Positions 11,503 through 26,500 of a DNA stretch of 64,000 nucleotides are shown here, in pieces (position 1 is the first letter of the stretch; every line of letters starts with the position of its first letter). The notes beneath the pieces are model-generated. The model was not told where the DNA came from. It did not search any database and saw nothing but the letters and a program-made list of their open reading frames with translations. The DNA is from Notolepis coatsorum (lineage: Eukaryota; Chordata; Actinopteri; Aulopiformes; Paralepididae): positions 68,239,239 to 68,303,238 of the forward strand of contig OZ020589.1 in the NCBI GenBank assembly GCA_963971535.1. The letters run 5' to 3'. The position numbers and the translations under genes are program-made.

Positions 11503-14500
11503 TGTGTGCGTGTGTGCGTTTGTGTGTGTGCGTGTGTACCTTTGGCCAGCAGAAAAGCACCAGCAGTCCTACAGGCAGGCCTACAGTCAGTATGTAGATC
11601 ACCCACAGCCAAGGTCTTTCCTCTGCTGCCAAGGTTAACTGTGAAAACACCCCCGGCTGGTGGGAGGCGGGGCCACAGGCAGAGAGGGTCAGATCAAATC
11701 AAAATCAAATGTATTTGTAAAGCCTGCAATCACAAGTTAATGTCCCCATGGGCTGGACAAGTCTTCTTTAAACAAGTCAAGAAGAAACGTCACAATAAAT
11801 CAAGAACAAAAACCCCACCATGAAATCCTAAATAAATGTAAAATAAATAAATACAACACTCTCATACCTCAGCAAAGGTAAGGAAAAACTCACTAAAAAC
11901 CTAGCAATAGGAAAAAAGCACCACAGGCAATGTGAAGGAGAGAAAAAGAAGGGCCGTTCAAGGGTGTGTATTGATGTGTATCGAGTGTGTGTCAGCTATT
12001 CCATATTCTCAATGGGACTTCCTGGTTAAATAAAGGTAAATTTCTTTTTATTAATTTTTTTAAATCAACCAATGTCCTGTATACTGTATGACTATGTATG
12101 CCATGTCTCTGCATTAGTTTGTGTGTGTGAGAAGGGTCTTTACGTCGATCAGTTGTTGTCTACAGTAAGGCTGTGTATTGGCAAGAATCTGGCGATATGG
12201 GCTGTCAAAGTTAATGCTTTCATTTGAGATTAATTTAAATTATTTAAAGCGTTAATTTTCTTTTATCTAGATTAATCTATGGAGTCTCAGTGAACAATTT
12301 TCAACATTCTGAACTTTCAGCACTATATTTGCTTGTTCTTTTTTTGCATTGACTCATGCACCTTTTTGAAAATCATCTGACATGAAGATGGAACACATTT
12401 TTGTTGTCAATCTCTGCCACGCTTATATCCATCGCTGTTTGATCTCTGCCAGTACTGTAAGTCTATGGAGATGTTCACCTTCTTTGCAGGGCTATAACTT
12501 TTTAAATTGTATTGCTAAATTGACATTACTATGGCCCATTCAACATCGATTACCTATCGTTCAGGATGTAGGAACGTTTTACTTTTTCATTCACACATTC
12601 ATACGAAAATACCGTCTAGAGTATAAATGTTTTTATGGTTTTCTGCAGTATTTCCCAGAACGTGAGATATAGGCACAAATGCATATATTAGATCATCAAA
12701 TGCAGTTTGATACCGATCGACGTTATATTAAAAATTTCAACTGTACATGGTCCTAAGAGTTATGACTGATCATGCGCGGGTGAACGGAGGGGGGGGGGGG
12801 GGGGGGGTCGTTTATAATTCCGTGATAGTCGTTAGATGCTTCATGTAGTATGGGTGATATATTGATCAGAGCCGTTTGTATCGAAAATGATAAACAAAAA
12901 CGCTGAAACTCACGTCAGTCTCCTCGTACCGTTGGGCGATGAGAGTGGAGCAAACAGATCCCAGTTATGTGGTGGGGATCTAGGCGATCCATTTCCGGTT
13001 TGTATATTACTAATACACGCCCAAATCATGTAGATTATTGAGTTATGGCAAAGATCCATATCCACGGTGTGTGTATTGAGTCCCGCAACGATAAACGAGT
13101 GGCCGGACGGAATTAGGGGACGGACCGAGCTGCAACGGGCATTTCCGGTTTGGCAACTCGCCGATCAGCCACCAGGTGGCAGTATTGAAGCGTTGCAGAG
13201 TTGTGCTGAGTCCCGCAGCATCTGACAAGGCTCCGTGAGTGAAATATGAATACCATGTCGAAAATATGAAATTATGATCAGAATCACGTCGTACGCCGTT
13301 ATTGGCAGAATTCGCATGAACTTGAAACCCGTTGTACGAAGTTTTTGGCGGGGAAAGGGTTAATATGATTTATATTACTGGTAGTTCATACAAGACATTA
13401 TCATCCTCTAAGCCAATCAGCACTTTAACACTTTCGCGGCCACTTGGATGCATCTAAAATCATTCTAAACGGCCAGCATTTCTAAACAGACTTGCATAGT
13501 CCGTGGGGCTGTTTGTAGAACTAAATCTATACTTTATAGTATTGCTATCTGTCCATTCTCATTGTCAATTGACACCATAAACCATCCCCTCAAAATGGCT
13601 TAAAGAAATAATTTTTTCATCAATAGGTTCTCTTTTTATAGCGTCTTGAATATAAGCGTTATAAGGGATTTCGGCTGGGATATTTCCTGGAAGGCGAGAT
13701 ACAGGCCGCTAAGCTACTAACGTTAAATCCAATGGCATTTCGGATATACAGAAGCTACAGTTAAAACTCAAACTGCATATGATCGGTATGATGGTCCACC
13801 ATGAATGCATGAAAGGGGGGGGGGGGGGGGGGGACGTCATTTCTGATTATTGATTACCAATAACCGCGTTAGCCTCAGTAGCCACATTCGTTGATCGGGT
13901 GAATGGCTATCATAACAAGCCCTGATCAGCATGTAATTTACGTGAAAAAGATATTACCATGGGCCGGTTGGATACCCCAGAGGATTTCCCAGTTATCGAT
14001 CGCCATCTGGTAGATCGATATGTCCATTGGCTGATGATATATTCCTTTACTGCACACTGAAATCCGCGTCCCAAAACGTATTCCAAGCTACAGGCTGCAC
14101 ATCCAGAATCCAGCTAACTGGAAACTACATTGGAAAAAAAAAAAAAAAGTGCACCGTTCTGCCACAGGGCACACTGCATTATTGAAACAGCGCCCCTAAG
14201 AGGATCTGGCCGGTAATGCACTTTTCAGAATTAGAAAAGGAGGGTAGATCTGCAGTGCAGCTCGGTGACATCGAGTAGGTTATTACAATGGAATAAAAGC
14301 CAAAACAACCTTGCCACGGACATGTCCGTGGTTGGTCCTCAACAGTTGGATTCGAAACACGGATTGATCCGTGGTCGGGCGGGATTGTGTTAACATAGGC
14401 CTGGGTTGTTTTTATTTCTGCTAGCGCCGTGGATATAAGAAAGAGGTCTAGCTGAGTCAATGTTGATGGTTTTGTTGAACATTTGTATTTCACAGGAAAC

Positions 14501-17500
14501 TGTATTCAAAGAAAGCTATTAAAATAGTCTTTGAATCTAAATATACTTTCTTTGTGTTGATTTTACATTAATTCCATGATTTGACTCAAGTAAATATCTG
14601 TTACAAGCTTCGGTCTTAACACATCCTGCGCCAAAAACGTTGTACAACGTGTTTCAAGGTCATGCTAATTCTGCCATTCCACGGCGTACGACGTTATTGA
14701 GATCATATTAAATTTTTTCGCCATGTTATTCATAATTCCCTCACGGAGCCTGGTCTGATGCAGTGGGAGCCTGCACAACTCTGCAACGCTTCAATACTGC
14801 CGCCTGGTGGATGATCGGCGAGTTACAACCGGAAATGGATCTCTGGTGATCTCGGTGCACCGGAGAAATGAGTCTGGCACTCACATATTGTTGCGGGACT
14901 CTAGACACACATCGTGTATATGGATCGCTGCCATAACTCAATAATCGATATGATTTGGGCGTTTATTATTATTATACAAACCGGAAATGGATCGAGTCGA
15001 TCGCCGTCAAATAAGTGGGATCTTTTTCCTCCAGTCTCATCGGCGAACGGTAAGAGGACGCTGACGTCATTTTCAGCGTGAGTGTTTATTATTATTAATG
15101 CAAACTGCTCTGATCAATATATCACCCATACTACATAAAGTATTTACTGACTATCACTAGAGTTGTTCCGATACCGATACTGGTATCGGAAATGCCGCCG
15201 ATACTGCCTAAAATGCTGGTATCGGTATCGGCGAGTACACGTAAATTCTAGCCTCCGATCCCATGATGTAATTTATCTCCTGCCGAGTCCTGCGGAGAGT
15301 GAGGATTATAAAATGAACATGTTTTAAAGTGTGATGCTGTGTCATTTTAACAGCAGATACACTTTCTTAAATTCCATTGTCCCCGACAGTGCGGTGTGAC
15401 GGGGAGCTCGGACGGGAATCGGGATGTGTTTGGCTGGTGTTATGATAGCATTAGCTGGAAAGATAGCTAGTTGGAACATCCGCTTTTAACGTTACATCAA
15501 ATCAGATGATCGCCTGTCCTTTCTCGAGGACCTAACACTGTCCGTGACCGTCTATCAACAATAATGCACCCACGGTGAATTGTATTTAAGTTAAGTAGCT
15601 ACGGACTAGCGTTAGCTGACTATTACTAACGTTATCTTAATGGCAATGCGGGAAGACGAGCTAGGTCAGTTAGCTTAGCTTGATAACGTTACCGTGTCTA
15701 AAGTTGGTGCTATTCACATAATCCAGCAATAATGGCTGCAGACCTGCAAGCAAAGTACAGCAAGTGCCAAAGGATAAGAGTCTGAGGCGGAGTTTCAAAA
15801 GAGAATGTTGAATATTTATTTTGCATCAAAAATCACAACATGAACGTTCTATCTGCCACTAGCTTACAGACTGAATAGGGTATATCTGCAGAGCCACTGA
15901 GTAGCGAGTGCAACACCGTTTAATGTCCGTGTGGATCATTGGAGTAGGGTATATCTGCAGTGCTGCAGCCCATACTCATTGATTAATGATACTAATACAA
16001 ATCTATACAATCACCTGTTATTGAATAAATACTATACGTTCTAGTTATTACTAAAAAACAGTATAACAGTATCTGTAACTGAGGGGTACAATTCCCTGAC
16101 TGTATTGATAAGTATGGTATCATTAAACCACTACCGCTTTATGTACTTTAACTACTGGCCACACAGTACATGATATAGATATGATGAACACTTTCCCACC
16201 ATGAAACCAAGTCCACACAAATGTATAAGTCGAATATTTAATATATAGCAAAGGGTATATACAACGTTCACTTAATGACATTTATGATTTGAATGCACTT
16301 GTAAGGCAAATGAGTATTCGTAGGCAAATCAACATTGAATGTCCAATCTCTGGTTACGCAGGAAGCAAGTATACAACCTGGTTCTTTAGAGAACTATAGC
16401 GATGGTACTTAATGATTATAGCTGGATATACTAAAGGGGGGTCCTGCTGGTTGTAAGTCAGTAGGGGGGGGGGTTAGGAGAGCCGCCGGCGATATCCCAT
16501 CTGGCCAACGATTTCTTGGGAGAATTCAGAGTGCTGAACACGGTGCCCACAGAACCTTGGTCCACAGATGAATACAGTTGGGCCCTCTTGTAGACGGTAG
16601 CTGCCGGTCCACAACGAAGAGACGTGAGGCGACCTCACTCGGGGTAGAGCGCCGTCTCACCTGGACTCCTCTCGGGGGGTAGTTCCAACACTCACCAGTG
16701 TTGGCTGTTATCCATGGCATAAATCAAAGCACCCAAAGCAAGTAGATAATCCAAGCCGTGTAGTAGGGCTGGGCGATATGGCCTAAATATGATATCACGA
16801 TATTTTCTGACCTTTCGGCGATACACGATACGCATCACGATGTTTTTCTTTTTTTCCCCAAACAATTCATTATGAGGCTTACCAAGACAGTATTTGAGTT
16901 TGCAAGCTAACATTAAAGACAAAATAAAATACCCATGCATTTAGCATTTTTATATTATATATTAGATTTAGATTATTGGATTATTAGATTATATATTGCA
17001 TATATTTAGCAATGAGATATTATATGATTTAGATATGAAATATGATGAATTGAAAATGGGGGACCCTGATGTAAACAAGACGAAAGTCTTTCGCTGGTCT
17101 GCATCCCCTTAACAATTGTATGTATTGAGCTGTACTGTACCCATTCTGCAATATGTTAATAAAGTTTTAAATCAATCAATAGGATTTTAGCATTTTTATG
17201 AAACTACTGTATATTTGTATGTCTCTAAGTCTAAATGTTTTGATGAATTGAAAATGGAGGACCCTTATGTAAAAAAGCCGAAAGTCTTTTTCTGGTCTTC
17301 ATCCTCCAGTCAGTCCACTGTTGTTGTATTGAGCTGTACTGTATTGTACCCATTCTGCAATCGTTAATAACGTTCATTAATTCAATCATTCAGCCGGCAA
17401 CAGAATAATTTTGATTGACAGTCGAGTCTGCCAATTACGTCACACCGCTTGTACCCGCCCTGCTGTTCTTAGCACCAATCGGCAAGCAGCGCTATTCTTT

Positions 17501-20500
17501 TTTTACTTCCTGAATGCCCTCCTTGATTTTAACGAGAGCTCAGCTCAACGACAACAACAGCTCACCGCAGCCGACGAGTGATTACTAGCGCACCGCAGCA
17601 TGACAACGAGGCATAATGATTTTACTGCAACAAATGTTATAATAAAAGCCTTTCCATACATCTGTCTGATTGAAAACTTTATTAACAGACCGCAGAATGG
17701 GCACGCACAACTCGGCACGGACTGAGATATGAACAGTAACGCTTGCTATCTATGTCGTCATCGGACGTTGCTATGTTTGGGTAAATACGCTGATGTGTAA
17801 CTATATAACGTGTAACTATATAATGTTGATGCCACAAAACGAATGCCTTTGTTAATCATAAGTACTAACTAACTTTGATGCAGTAGTGTGTGTGTGGGAG
17901 CGGCGTTGTTCAAAAGTTTGAACGGGGTGGACCAGATTGACGCGACACAATCCTCTTGGGCAAAACATCACGATATCCACGATACGTTAAAAAAGTGTAT
18001 CGTTAATGAACTGTACCTGATATTTATATAATATCGTCATATCGCCCAGCCCTACCGTGTAGGGCTCGCCGTCGTCCGGGTAAGGTAATCCAATGTGCAG
18101 GTCCACTCGTCCTAGCCCAGAACTCCTCGGATGAAAGCACCACACGTGGTCTGCCCAGCCTGGTTAAGACTCTAGATAACGCGAGGAAACGATGGGGGTA
18201 CTACTCACTGTATAACTCTAACCGAACGATGCACCATACATAATAGACTATTATTAACTTAATAGAAATACGTCCCACTCGACGGTATAGTGCCAAACTA
18301 TGACAATTCAACTATTAATCCACACGATGTCTCAATGCCATTCTGAGGCCAAGTTGACCATACTGCACCACACGTGTATCGTGGGTGAGGCTTAACGTCT
18401 TGCCACTAGGTTGGAGGGTAAAGAACTAAGGGCTAAGGGACTAAAAGAAAGTTCTACTTTACTTGCGCCATATATATATGCGCTGTGAACAAATAGTACC
18501 ATTCGTATTTCGCCAGACGTATTCCTACGCGGAACCGGGCTAGCAACGACATGTTCGTCGGCACGATTGAACTTGAACCAAGGGGCTTGGCTGCTGGCGC
18601 CAAGTTCTCGTCCAATGAGAGAATGAAACTATTATGGGCTGTTAGTAGACTAAAGGGATATTCAGTGTATATGTACAAGGAATATACAAGGGATATCAAA
18701 CGATATACAAATACTATTAAATATATATCCATAAATAAATATATATATTCGGTTTAATCTGATCCTTCACAACAGCCGCCCCCTAATTAGTCCCACCTAA
18801 TTAGCTAAGCAGAGACAGATTAACCGCACTGTCTACCACTCAAGGTCCGCTGTAAGGGTCAGTCAACTCACAAAGTCATGGGGTCATGGTCGTCATCGAT
18901 AGTGTCTGGGAGTCTAGGCAGTTCTATTAGCCTCGCCACGGGTCGTGTGTAAGTTCGCCCTTGGACGAGCACTTCAGCTGCTCGGACCTTGCCATCGGCA
19001 CCGGTGATCACTTTGCTTACGCGGCCAGCCGGCCACATAGCTCTGGGTAGTGACTGGTCGATAATCATGACGACTGTTCCTTCTGTCAAATTGTCTCTCT
19101 CTTTTACCCACTTCTGGCGGGTCTGTAGAGACGGTAGGTAGTGGAGTAGAAAGCTGTTCCAAAACTTGTCAGCTAGTACTTGACTGTACCTCCACATTCT
19201 TCGGCCGTTCGCTTCTTCAGGCCTGTACATGGTCTGGGGTAGCGCGGGGTCCAGCCGCCCCATCAAGAGTGTGTTGGGGGTGACTGGGTCGACATCTGCT
19301 ATATCACTGGAGACGTAGCCGAGGGGCTTGGAGTTCAATACTCCCTCGATCTCCGTGAGGACTGTCATTAAGACTTCTTCCGCTACAGTCTGGGCCCCAA
19401 GCACGGCGTACAGGGCTGTCTTTATAGAACGTACTTCTCGTTCCCAGGTTCCACCGAAGTGGGGTGCGTTCGGGGGATTAAACTGGAAGTCAATCTGGGA
19501 TGGAGCGAGGTGGGTCTTAAGTTCTGGGCCCATAGCTTGGAAGCTCTCTCTCAGCTCTCTTTCTCCGCCTTTGAAGTTTGTCCCGTGATCAGACAACAAT
19601 GTAGACGGTTTTCCTTTCCGTGATGTGAATCTTCGGAAGGCCATAAGGAATGAGTCTGTGCTCATGGTTGGAAGGAGTTCGATATGTATCGCTCTGGTGG
19701 TCATGCATTTGAATACAATACCCCACCGCTTCTCGGTTCCTCTTCCTTTCTTTATATACAACGGGCCAAAACAGTCCATGCCTGTGGAGTGGAATGGCTT
19801 GTCGCCGAGTCGGAGGCGACAGGGGGGTAGGTCAGCCATCCGGGGTATGCTGGGCTGCGCGCGCCACTTTCGGCAGTCTAGACAGGTTCGCTGGAAGCGT
19901 CGCACCGCTTCTCTTCCTTGAAGTATCCAATAGCGACGTCTGATCTCCGCGAAGACTCTCTCGGCTCCTGCGTGGTGCACATCCTCGTCGTATTTCTTTA
20001 TGATCAGCTCTGTGACCTTGTGTCGGCTGTTCAAGACTATCGGGTACTTAACGTCATCCGGTAGGTCGGGGGCTCTCCGCAGACGACCACCCACTCTGAT
20101 GAGATTATGGGCGTCGCTCTCGGGTGCCAGGTGGAGCAATCTGCTGTCTGATGGGACGGGCTTTCCTCCCTGTAGACAGTCTAGCTCGTCGGGGAACGAG
20201 TCTCTCTGGGCTCGTTGTAGTAGAAGAAGTTCTGCTTCTTCGTAGTCAGCTGCTGAAATGTCGGCAGTGGGCTGAATCTCTGGGTGGTGCCGCAGAAATG
20301 TCTTTAGTTGCGCACTCTGTAGGGTGAGGCAATCATCTATGTTGGGGTCTGTGGAGGCGACTGTGCTCAGTCCACAGAACATAGGTTTCTTGTTCTCAGC
20401 CTCCTCTTTACTCGCTTCCCGTGGGGTGGGCGTAGGCCACTCTTCTTCCGGGAGCTTGAGGAACTCTGGTCCGTCACTGTAGATGTTGTGACGGGTGAGG

Positions 20501-23500
20501 TCATCTAGGGACATTCCCCGGGTGATGACGTCAGCTGGGTTGTGTTTGGTGTCCACATACCGCCAGCTCGCTGCTTCTGTTAACTCTTGAATCTCGGTGA
20601 CTCTGACTCCCACGAAGACCTTGTATCTGCATGAATCAGACTTGATCCATGTGAGTACTGTCGTGGAATCTGACCACAAGATTGTTCTGTGCACCGGAAT
20701 GGTGAGTTCACGTTGGATTAACGTGGCTAGATGCGCTCCTGCTAGGGCTGCGCAGAGCTCTAGACGCGGGATAGATTGTTGCTTTCGTGGGGCTATTCTT
20801 GAGCGAGCCAGGATGAAAGCAGTGTGTATCTCTCCTCCCTTCTCTTGGGCACGCAAGTAGGCCACCGATCCATAGGCTACTTCGGAGGCGTCACTGAAGA
20901 CGTGTAGATCCATCTTGCATGTCTCTGGCCTCACTGTGGGTGGGAAGTAGCTGCGGCGTATATTGACGCCTGGGAGTGAGCGGAGTTCCGTCTCCCACTC
21001 TCTCCATGTGGAGGCAAGGGGTGCGGGTATTGGGTCGTCCCAGCCCTGGTCCTTGTCCCATAGTGCTCGTACAATCATCTTTGCCCTGGTGGTGTAAGGT
21101 AGAATACATCCCAACGGGTCATATTGTCTGGCGAGTGTTCTGTACACACTCCGTCTGGTGGTCGGTATCGCCGACGACCTTCCCTGCTCCGTGGTCAGGG
21201 GTTTGTGTCTATAGTGGAGCGAGTCTGTTTTGAAGCGCCAGACTAGTCCTAGTGTCATTTCTTGGGCTTCTCCTGGGATTGTCGCCATCCAGGTCTCGCT
21301 GCTGGCAGCCTTGTCCGCGGGGGAGAGGCTGCGCAATACGTGCAGGTCGCTGCTGGCCCACTGCCTGAGATCAAAGCCGCCTTTGATCAGGGAGGCGCGT
21401 AGCTTGAGTAGGAGAACCGCTTTGTAAACAGTTGTCCACGTAGAAACTGTTCTTCACACTGTGTCGGACCTCTTCATCTGCTGCTGGGTCCTCTGCGACG
21501 TGTTTCTGTAGTGCAAATGTAGCACAGCACGGGCTGCATGTAGTTCCGAAAGGGAGGACTTCCCATTGATAGATGGCGGGGTGCTCATCTCCGATCCTCT
21601 CTCTCCATAGGAACCGCAGCAGGGGCTTGTCCTCCTCCACTAGTCTCACCTGCAGGAACATCCCTTTGATATCCCCGCTGATAGCCACCTTGTCCTGGCG
21701 GAAGCGTAGTAGCACGCCTAGTAGAGAGGGGCCGAGTGTGGGGCCGGGCAAGAGCTCTTTATTCAGATTTTGGGATCCAATCTGGTAGCTGCAGTTAAAC
21801 ACAATGCGATCCTTGCCGTTGTGGTGGACCTTGTGGTGCGGCACGTACCATGATTCGGTCGTCTGATCGGCCTCTTTAATGTCAATCTTTGTCACGTGTC
21901 CCGCTGTGATTAGCTTCTCAATCTCAGCGCGGTACACACTCTCTTGAGCGGGGTCTTTGGCTAGGCGCCGCTCTGTGTTCAATAGATACCGCTCCGTAGC
22001 GTCTTTCTTTGCGTGAAAGGTGGGCATTCCCTCTCGCCTCAGGAGTGGAGTTGCGTATCTCATCACTCCGCTGACTGTGACTCTCTTTGTCCCCTGCTCG
22101 AGGAGGTTTATGGCGTAAATGTCTTCTTTAGAACGAATGTCTTTCTTTTCGTTCTTAAAGGGCATTGTCTCTAGTGTCCATAGCCTCTCGACATGCTGCA
22201 GGAGAGTGGTGTCTTCTTCTGTCACTCTGGAGTGGAGGCAGCTAGTGGCTGCTGTTCGGTTAAGAGATTTAGCGAGGGGGCCTTGTAATGTCCATCCTAG
22301 GCGGGTCTCGACTGCTGCAGGACAGCCTCTGGGTCCTGTATGGACCCGGTCTATCGGGACTATGAGGTCTGCATGGTCGGAGCCTATCAGCAGGGTCGGG
22401 GTGGCGCCGTCTATGAGCGGGATAGGTAGTTGACGCAGGTGCACATATTTATCCATCAGTTTGGCGATGGGGTAGGTGTACTGTGATAGTCCTATTTCTT
22501 GGCTGGTGAAAGCATTTGTAATCCTATACCGTCGCTCTGGCTGCCCGCTTGCTGCGATAGTGAAGGAGACATTCTCGCCTTTTATCGTCTTTAAATCTCT
22601 TCTTATTGTCCGAATCGTCATCTGGTTCTCGCTCCCCCGCAGTCCCAGCTGGGCCGCAGCGGATGCGAGGAGAAGGGTCTTCTCTGACCCGTCATCAAGG
22701 ACGGCGTAAGTGTCCATGACTTTATCTTGGTAGCTCAATGTTACACGGACTACCTTTAAGAGCACTTGGGCGCCGCTGCTGCTGGCGGGGTCAATGTACA
22801 TGACACTTGCCTTGGTGCTGCTCGATGGTGCAGGTGCAGGCTTTCTTCTGTTACTGTCGTGTAGGACATCTAGGTGGGCTCCGTCACACCGACTGCACCT
22901 CTTCGTTAGGCGGCACTCGGCTGCCATGTGACTGCGCGCACATCGGTAACAGCGCCTGTTGGACTTTATCCATTGACTCACTTCTTCTGCATTCATCTTT
23001 GTGAACAGGTCACATTGTGACAGCCAGTGTTCCTTCTCGCAGTACGGGCACACCATCTTCCACTTCTCTTTTCTCGAGGGGGTACTGTGGTTCTTACTGC
23101 TCGGTACTGATTCTGATTGGTGCATGACAGTCACCGATCTTCTTCCATTGTTTATTCTCCTGGGTCCCTCTCTGGAGCTTGGTGTGCTCCGCACGAACGT
23201 ATCCAGTCGTAAGCTGCTGACTTCTCTCGTCACGAAGTCGGCTAGATCGAGGAGGGATGGTTCGGGACCGTTAGGATCACGGTGGTCTCTCTGCCGCCTA
23301 AAGCGCTCTTGTCTGGCGGGTGGCAGCTTCTCTAAAATCCTCTCGAAGTTAGAGTTGGCGTATAGCTCGTGCATACCCTTTTCTCGTTGCGCTCCCAGCA
23401 TCCCTACCAGGGACTGCACTTTTATAGACAGGTCGTCTAATGAGCAATTGTCTGTTGCTGGGGGTAGGCGGTCAATATGCCTTATCTCTTGGATTACGTA

Positions 23501-26500
23501 ATCCCATATACGTCCATATCTCTGGTCCAGCGCTGCTAGAGCCGCGGTGTATGGGGTCGTAGAGGTGGCATAGGCTAGCGCTATATTGTGCGCTCGGGGT
23601 ACTTTCAGGTGCTTCAGTAATATTGCATACTTGTGACGTTCATCAACGACATCCACCATCATTGTCTCTAAGCACATTCGGAGCTCCGTGTACTGTGCCC
23701 GATTCTCATGGGTGAAGTCTGGGATGGTCGGTGTGGCAATGTATGACGCCGTGGATGGCTGATACATCGGCGAGCGTTGGGGGAGAGGCCTCCTAGGCGA
23801 GTCTCCTCTTGCGCCTCTCTGTGGGCTGGTACCGGCAGGGTACCATGGCCCGCTGGTCCAGGTGCTATTCCTCGGGGCTGGTCGTGCGTCGTGCTCACCC
23901 GTGAATAGAGTCGGGGGTCTGTAGCGCAGCGCCGCGGGGGTATAGCCTGGGCTGTACTGGACCTCCTGGTCCGGTGGAGTACTGTGCTGTCGTCGGGCTT
24001 GGTTCTCCTCCTCTCCCTCTTCTTCTTCTATCAGGTCCTCTAGATCCTGTAGTCGTTTATTTAGCTTCTCCGCAGTGTATGCTGCTCCTTCCTTGTAGCT
24101 GGGTCTCGCTTGGACCGGTCGGGGAAGGGGGTCTGCGGGGGGTATAGGCTTGGTCTGTTGGTCAAGTTCAGGGTCGCTTGCTCGGTTAGGAGACGCTGCC
24201 CTTGACTGTTGTCTCGACGAGTTCCTTGAACCCCTGGCGGAGGGAGAGGGTGTTGCCTTGAGGATCAGCTGCTCCATTAGTTGCGCTTGTAGCTTGTCGC
24301 GCTCGGCTTGTAGTCTGTCGCGCTCGGTTTCACGCTGGATGAGAGCGAGGTCGCGCTCTGCCTCTCTTTGGGCACCGTCAGCGGCGCGCTGGGTGTCTGC
24401 TCGGTCTCTTGCCATATTCTCTTCCGTCTGAAGGCGTCTCATCTCCAGGCGTATGCGCTCTTCTTCGCTCCGTTGCTGCGTCTGGAGTCGATCGCGTTCA
24501 CCCTGAAGTCGATCGCGTTCACCCTGGAGTCGATCGCGTTCGGTAGAGGCTGTCAGGCTGACGAGGAACGCCTGTGATAGCATCCTCTCCGCTTCGCTGG
24601 GGGAAGACGGTTGTAGAGGTGAGCCGCTCCTGGCTGTACTCGTTGGGGAGTCCTGGAGCTCTATCTCCTCGGCGCTCTCCTCATCTTGTTCCGTGCAGAG
24701 TTCTCTCTCTGTAGGGTTGTCTTCCTCCCGGGGCTGGTCGGGGACTACTTCTTCGGTATTGGCGGGGGGTAAAGGCATGTCAGCTCCCTCCTGGTCCCCA
24801 CCGTGAGCTTGGTCAGTTACATTAGAACCCACTAGGGCCTCTGTGGTCGGGGTAACCTGGTCGTTAAGGTCAGACATAATTTTACTTTCTACTTTTACTG
24901 CGTTTACCGTTTGTCGAAGGCTAGGTAGTTGACTGACAGCGTAATCCTCTAAGTACTGAGGTGTCTGTCGTCTGCGCCGCGGGCGTTCTACGTTAGGAGG
25001 ACCGTTTCGTGGAGTGTTCATCATAGGCCATTTCAATATTAATAACACTATATTAATATTACACTAGTTACCATCCGGCTCGAAGGACCAATTGTAACTG
25101 AGGGGTACAATTCCCTGACTGTATTGATAAGTATGGTATCATTAAACCACTACCGCTTTATGTACTTTAACTACTGGCCTCACAGTACATGATATAGATA
25201 TGATGAACACTTTCCCACCATGAAACCAAGTCCACACAAATGTATAAGTCGAATATTTAATATATAGCAAAGGGTATATACAACGTTCACTTAATGACAT
25301 TTATGATTTGAATGCACTTGTAAGGCAAATGAGTATTCGTAGGCAAATCAACATTGAATGTCCAATCTCTGGTTACGCAGGAAGCAAGTATACAACCTGG
25401 TTCTTTAGGGAACTATAGCGATGGTACTTAATGATTATAGCTGGATATACTAAAGGGGGGTCCTGCTGGTTGTAAGTCAGTAGGGGGGGGGGTTAGGAGA
25501 GCCGCCGGCGATATCCCATCTGGCCAACGATTTCTTGGGAGAATTCAGAGTGCTGAACACGGTGCCCACAGAACCTTGGTCCACAGATGAATACAGTTGG
25601 GCCCTCTTGTAGACGGTAGCTGCCGGTCCACAACGAAGAGACGTGAGGCGACCTCACTCAGGGTAGAGCGCCGTCTCACCTGGACTCCTCTCGGGGGGTA
25701 GTTCCAACACTCACCAGTGTTGGCTGTTATCCATGGCATAAATCAAAGCACCCAAAGCAAGTAGATAATCCAAGCCATGTAGGGCTCGCCGTCGTCCGGG
25801 TAAGGTAATCCAATGTGCAGGTCCACTCGTCCTAGCCCAGAACTCCTCGGATGAAAGCACCACACGTGGTCTGCCCAGCCTGGTTAAGACTCTAGATAAC
25901 GCGAGGAAACGATGGGGGTACTACTCACTGTATAACTCTAACCGAACGATGCACCATACATAATAGACTATTATTAACTTAATAGAAATACGTCCCACTC
26001 GACGGTATAGTGCCAAACTATGACAATTCAACTATTAATCCACACGATGTCTCAATGCCATTCTGAGGCCAAGTTGACCATACTGCACCACACGTGTATC
26101 GTGGGTGAGGCTTAACGTCTTGCCACTAGGTTGGAGGGTAAAGAACTAAGGGCTAAGGGACTAAAAGAAAGTTCTACTTTACTTGCGCCATATATATATG
26201 CGCTGTGAACAAATAGTACCATTCGTATTTCGCCAGACGTATTCCTACGCGGAACCGGGCTAGCAACGACATGTTCGTCGGCACGATTGAACTTGAACCA
26301 AGGGGCTTGGCTGCTGGCGCCAAGTTCTCGTCCAATGAGAGAATGAAACTATTATGGGCTGTTAGTAGACTAAAGGGATATTCAGTGTATATGTACAAGG
26401 AATATACAAGGGATATCAAACGATATACAAATACTATTAAATATATATCCATAAATAAATATATATATTCGGTTTAATCTGATCCTTCACAACAGTATCT

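Larger units (their letters stand above)
16069..26499 (-). mobile_element. BEL/Pao LTR retrotransposon, nearly complete
   Basis: The element spans 16074-26494 on the minus strand and is flanked by the 5-bp duplication GTATC (16069-16073 and 26495-26499). LTRs are 1402 bp each once the hAT insert in the left one is removed. On the plus strand they read TGTAACTGAGG ... TTCACAACA. I counted only about four differences between them, so insertion is recent. It has a tRNA-Tyr primer site, Gag, protease, reverse transcriptase, RNase H and integrase coding regions and a purine-rich tract, but a frameshift breaks the polyprotein. No envelope frame is seen. Host-range or activity cannot be judged from sequence. 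Confidence 0.95.

Noticed and set aside
11059-11823. 254-codon plus-strand open frame with Leu and Val/Cys runs
   Set aside because: It is the reverse strand of canx exons and the TG microsatellite; the runs come from CTC and TGTG repeats.
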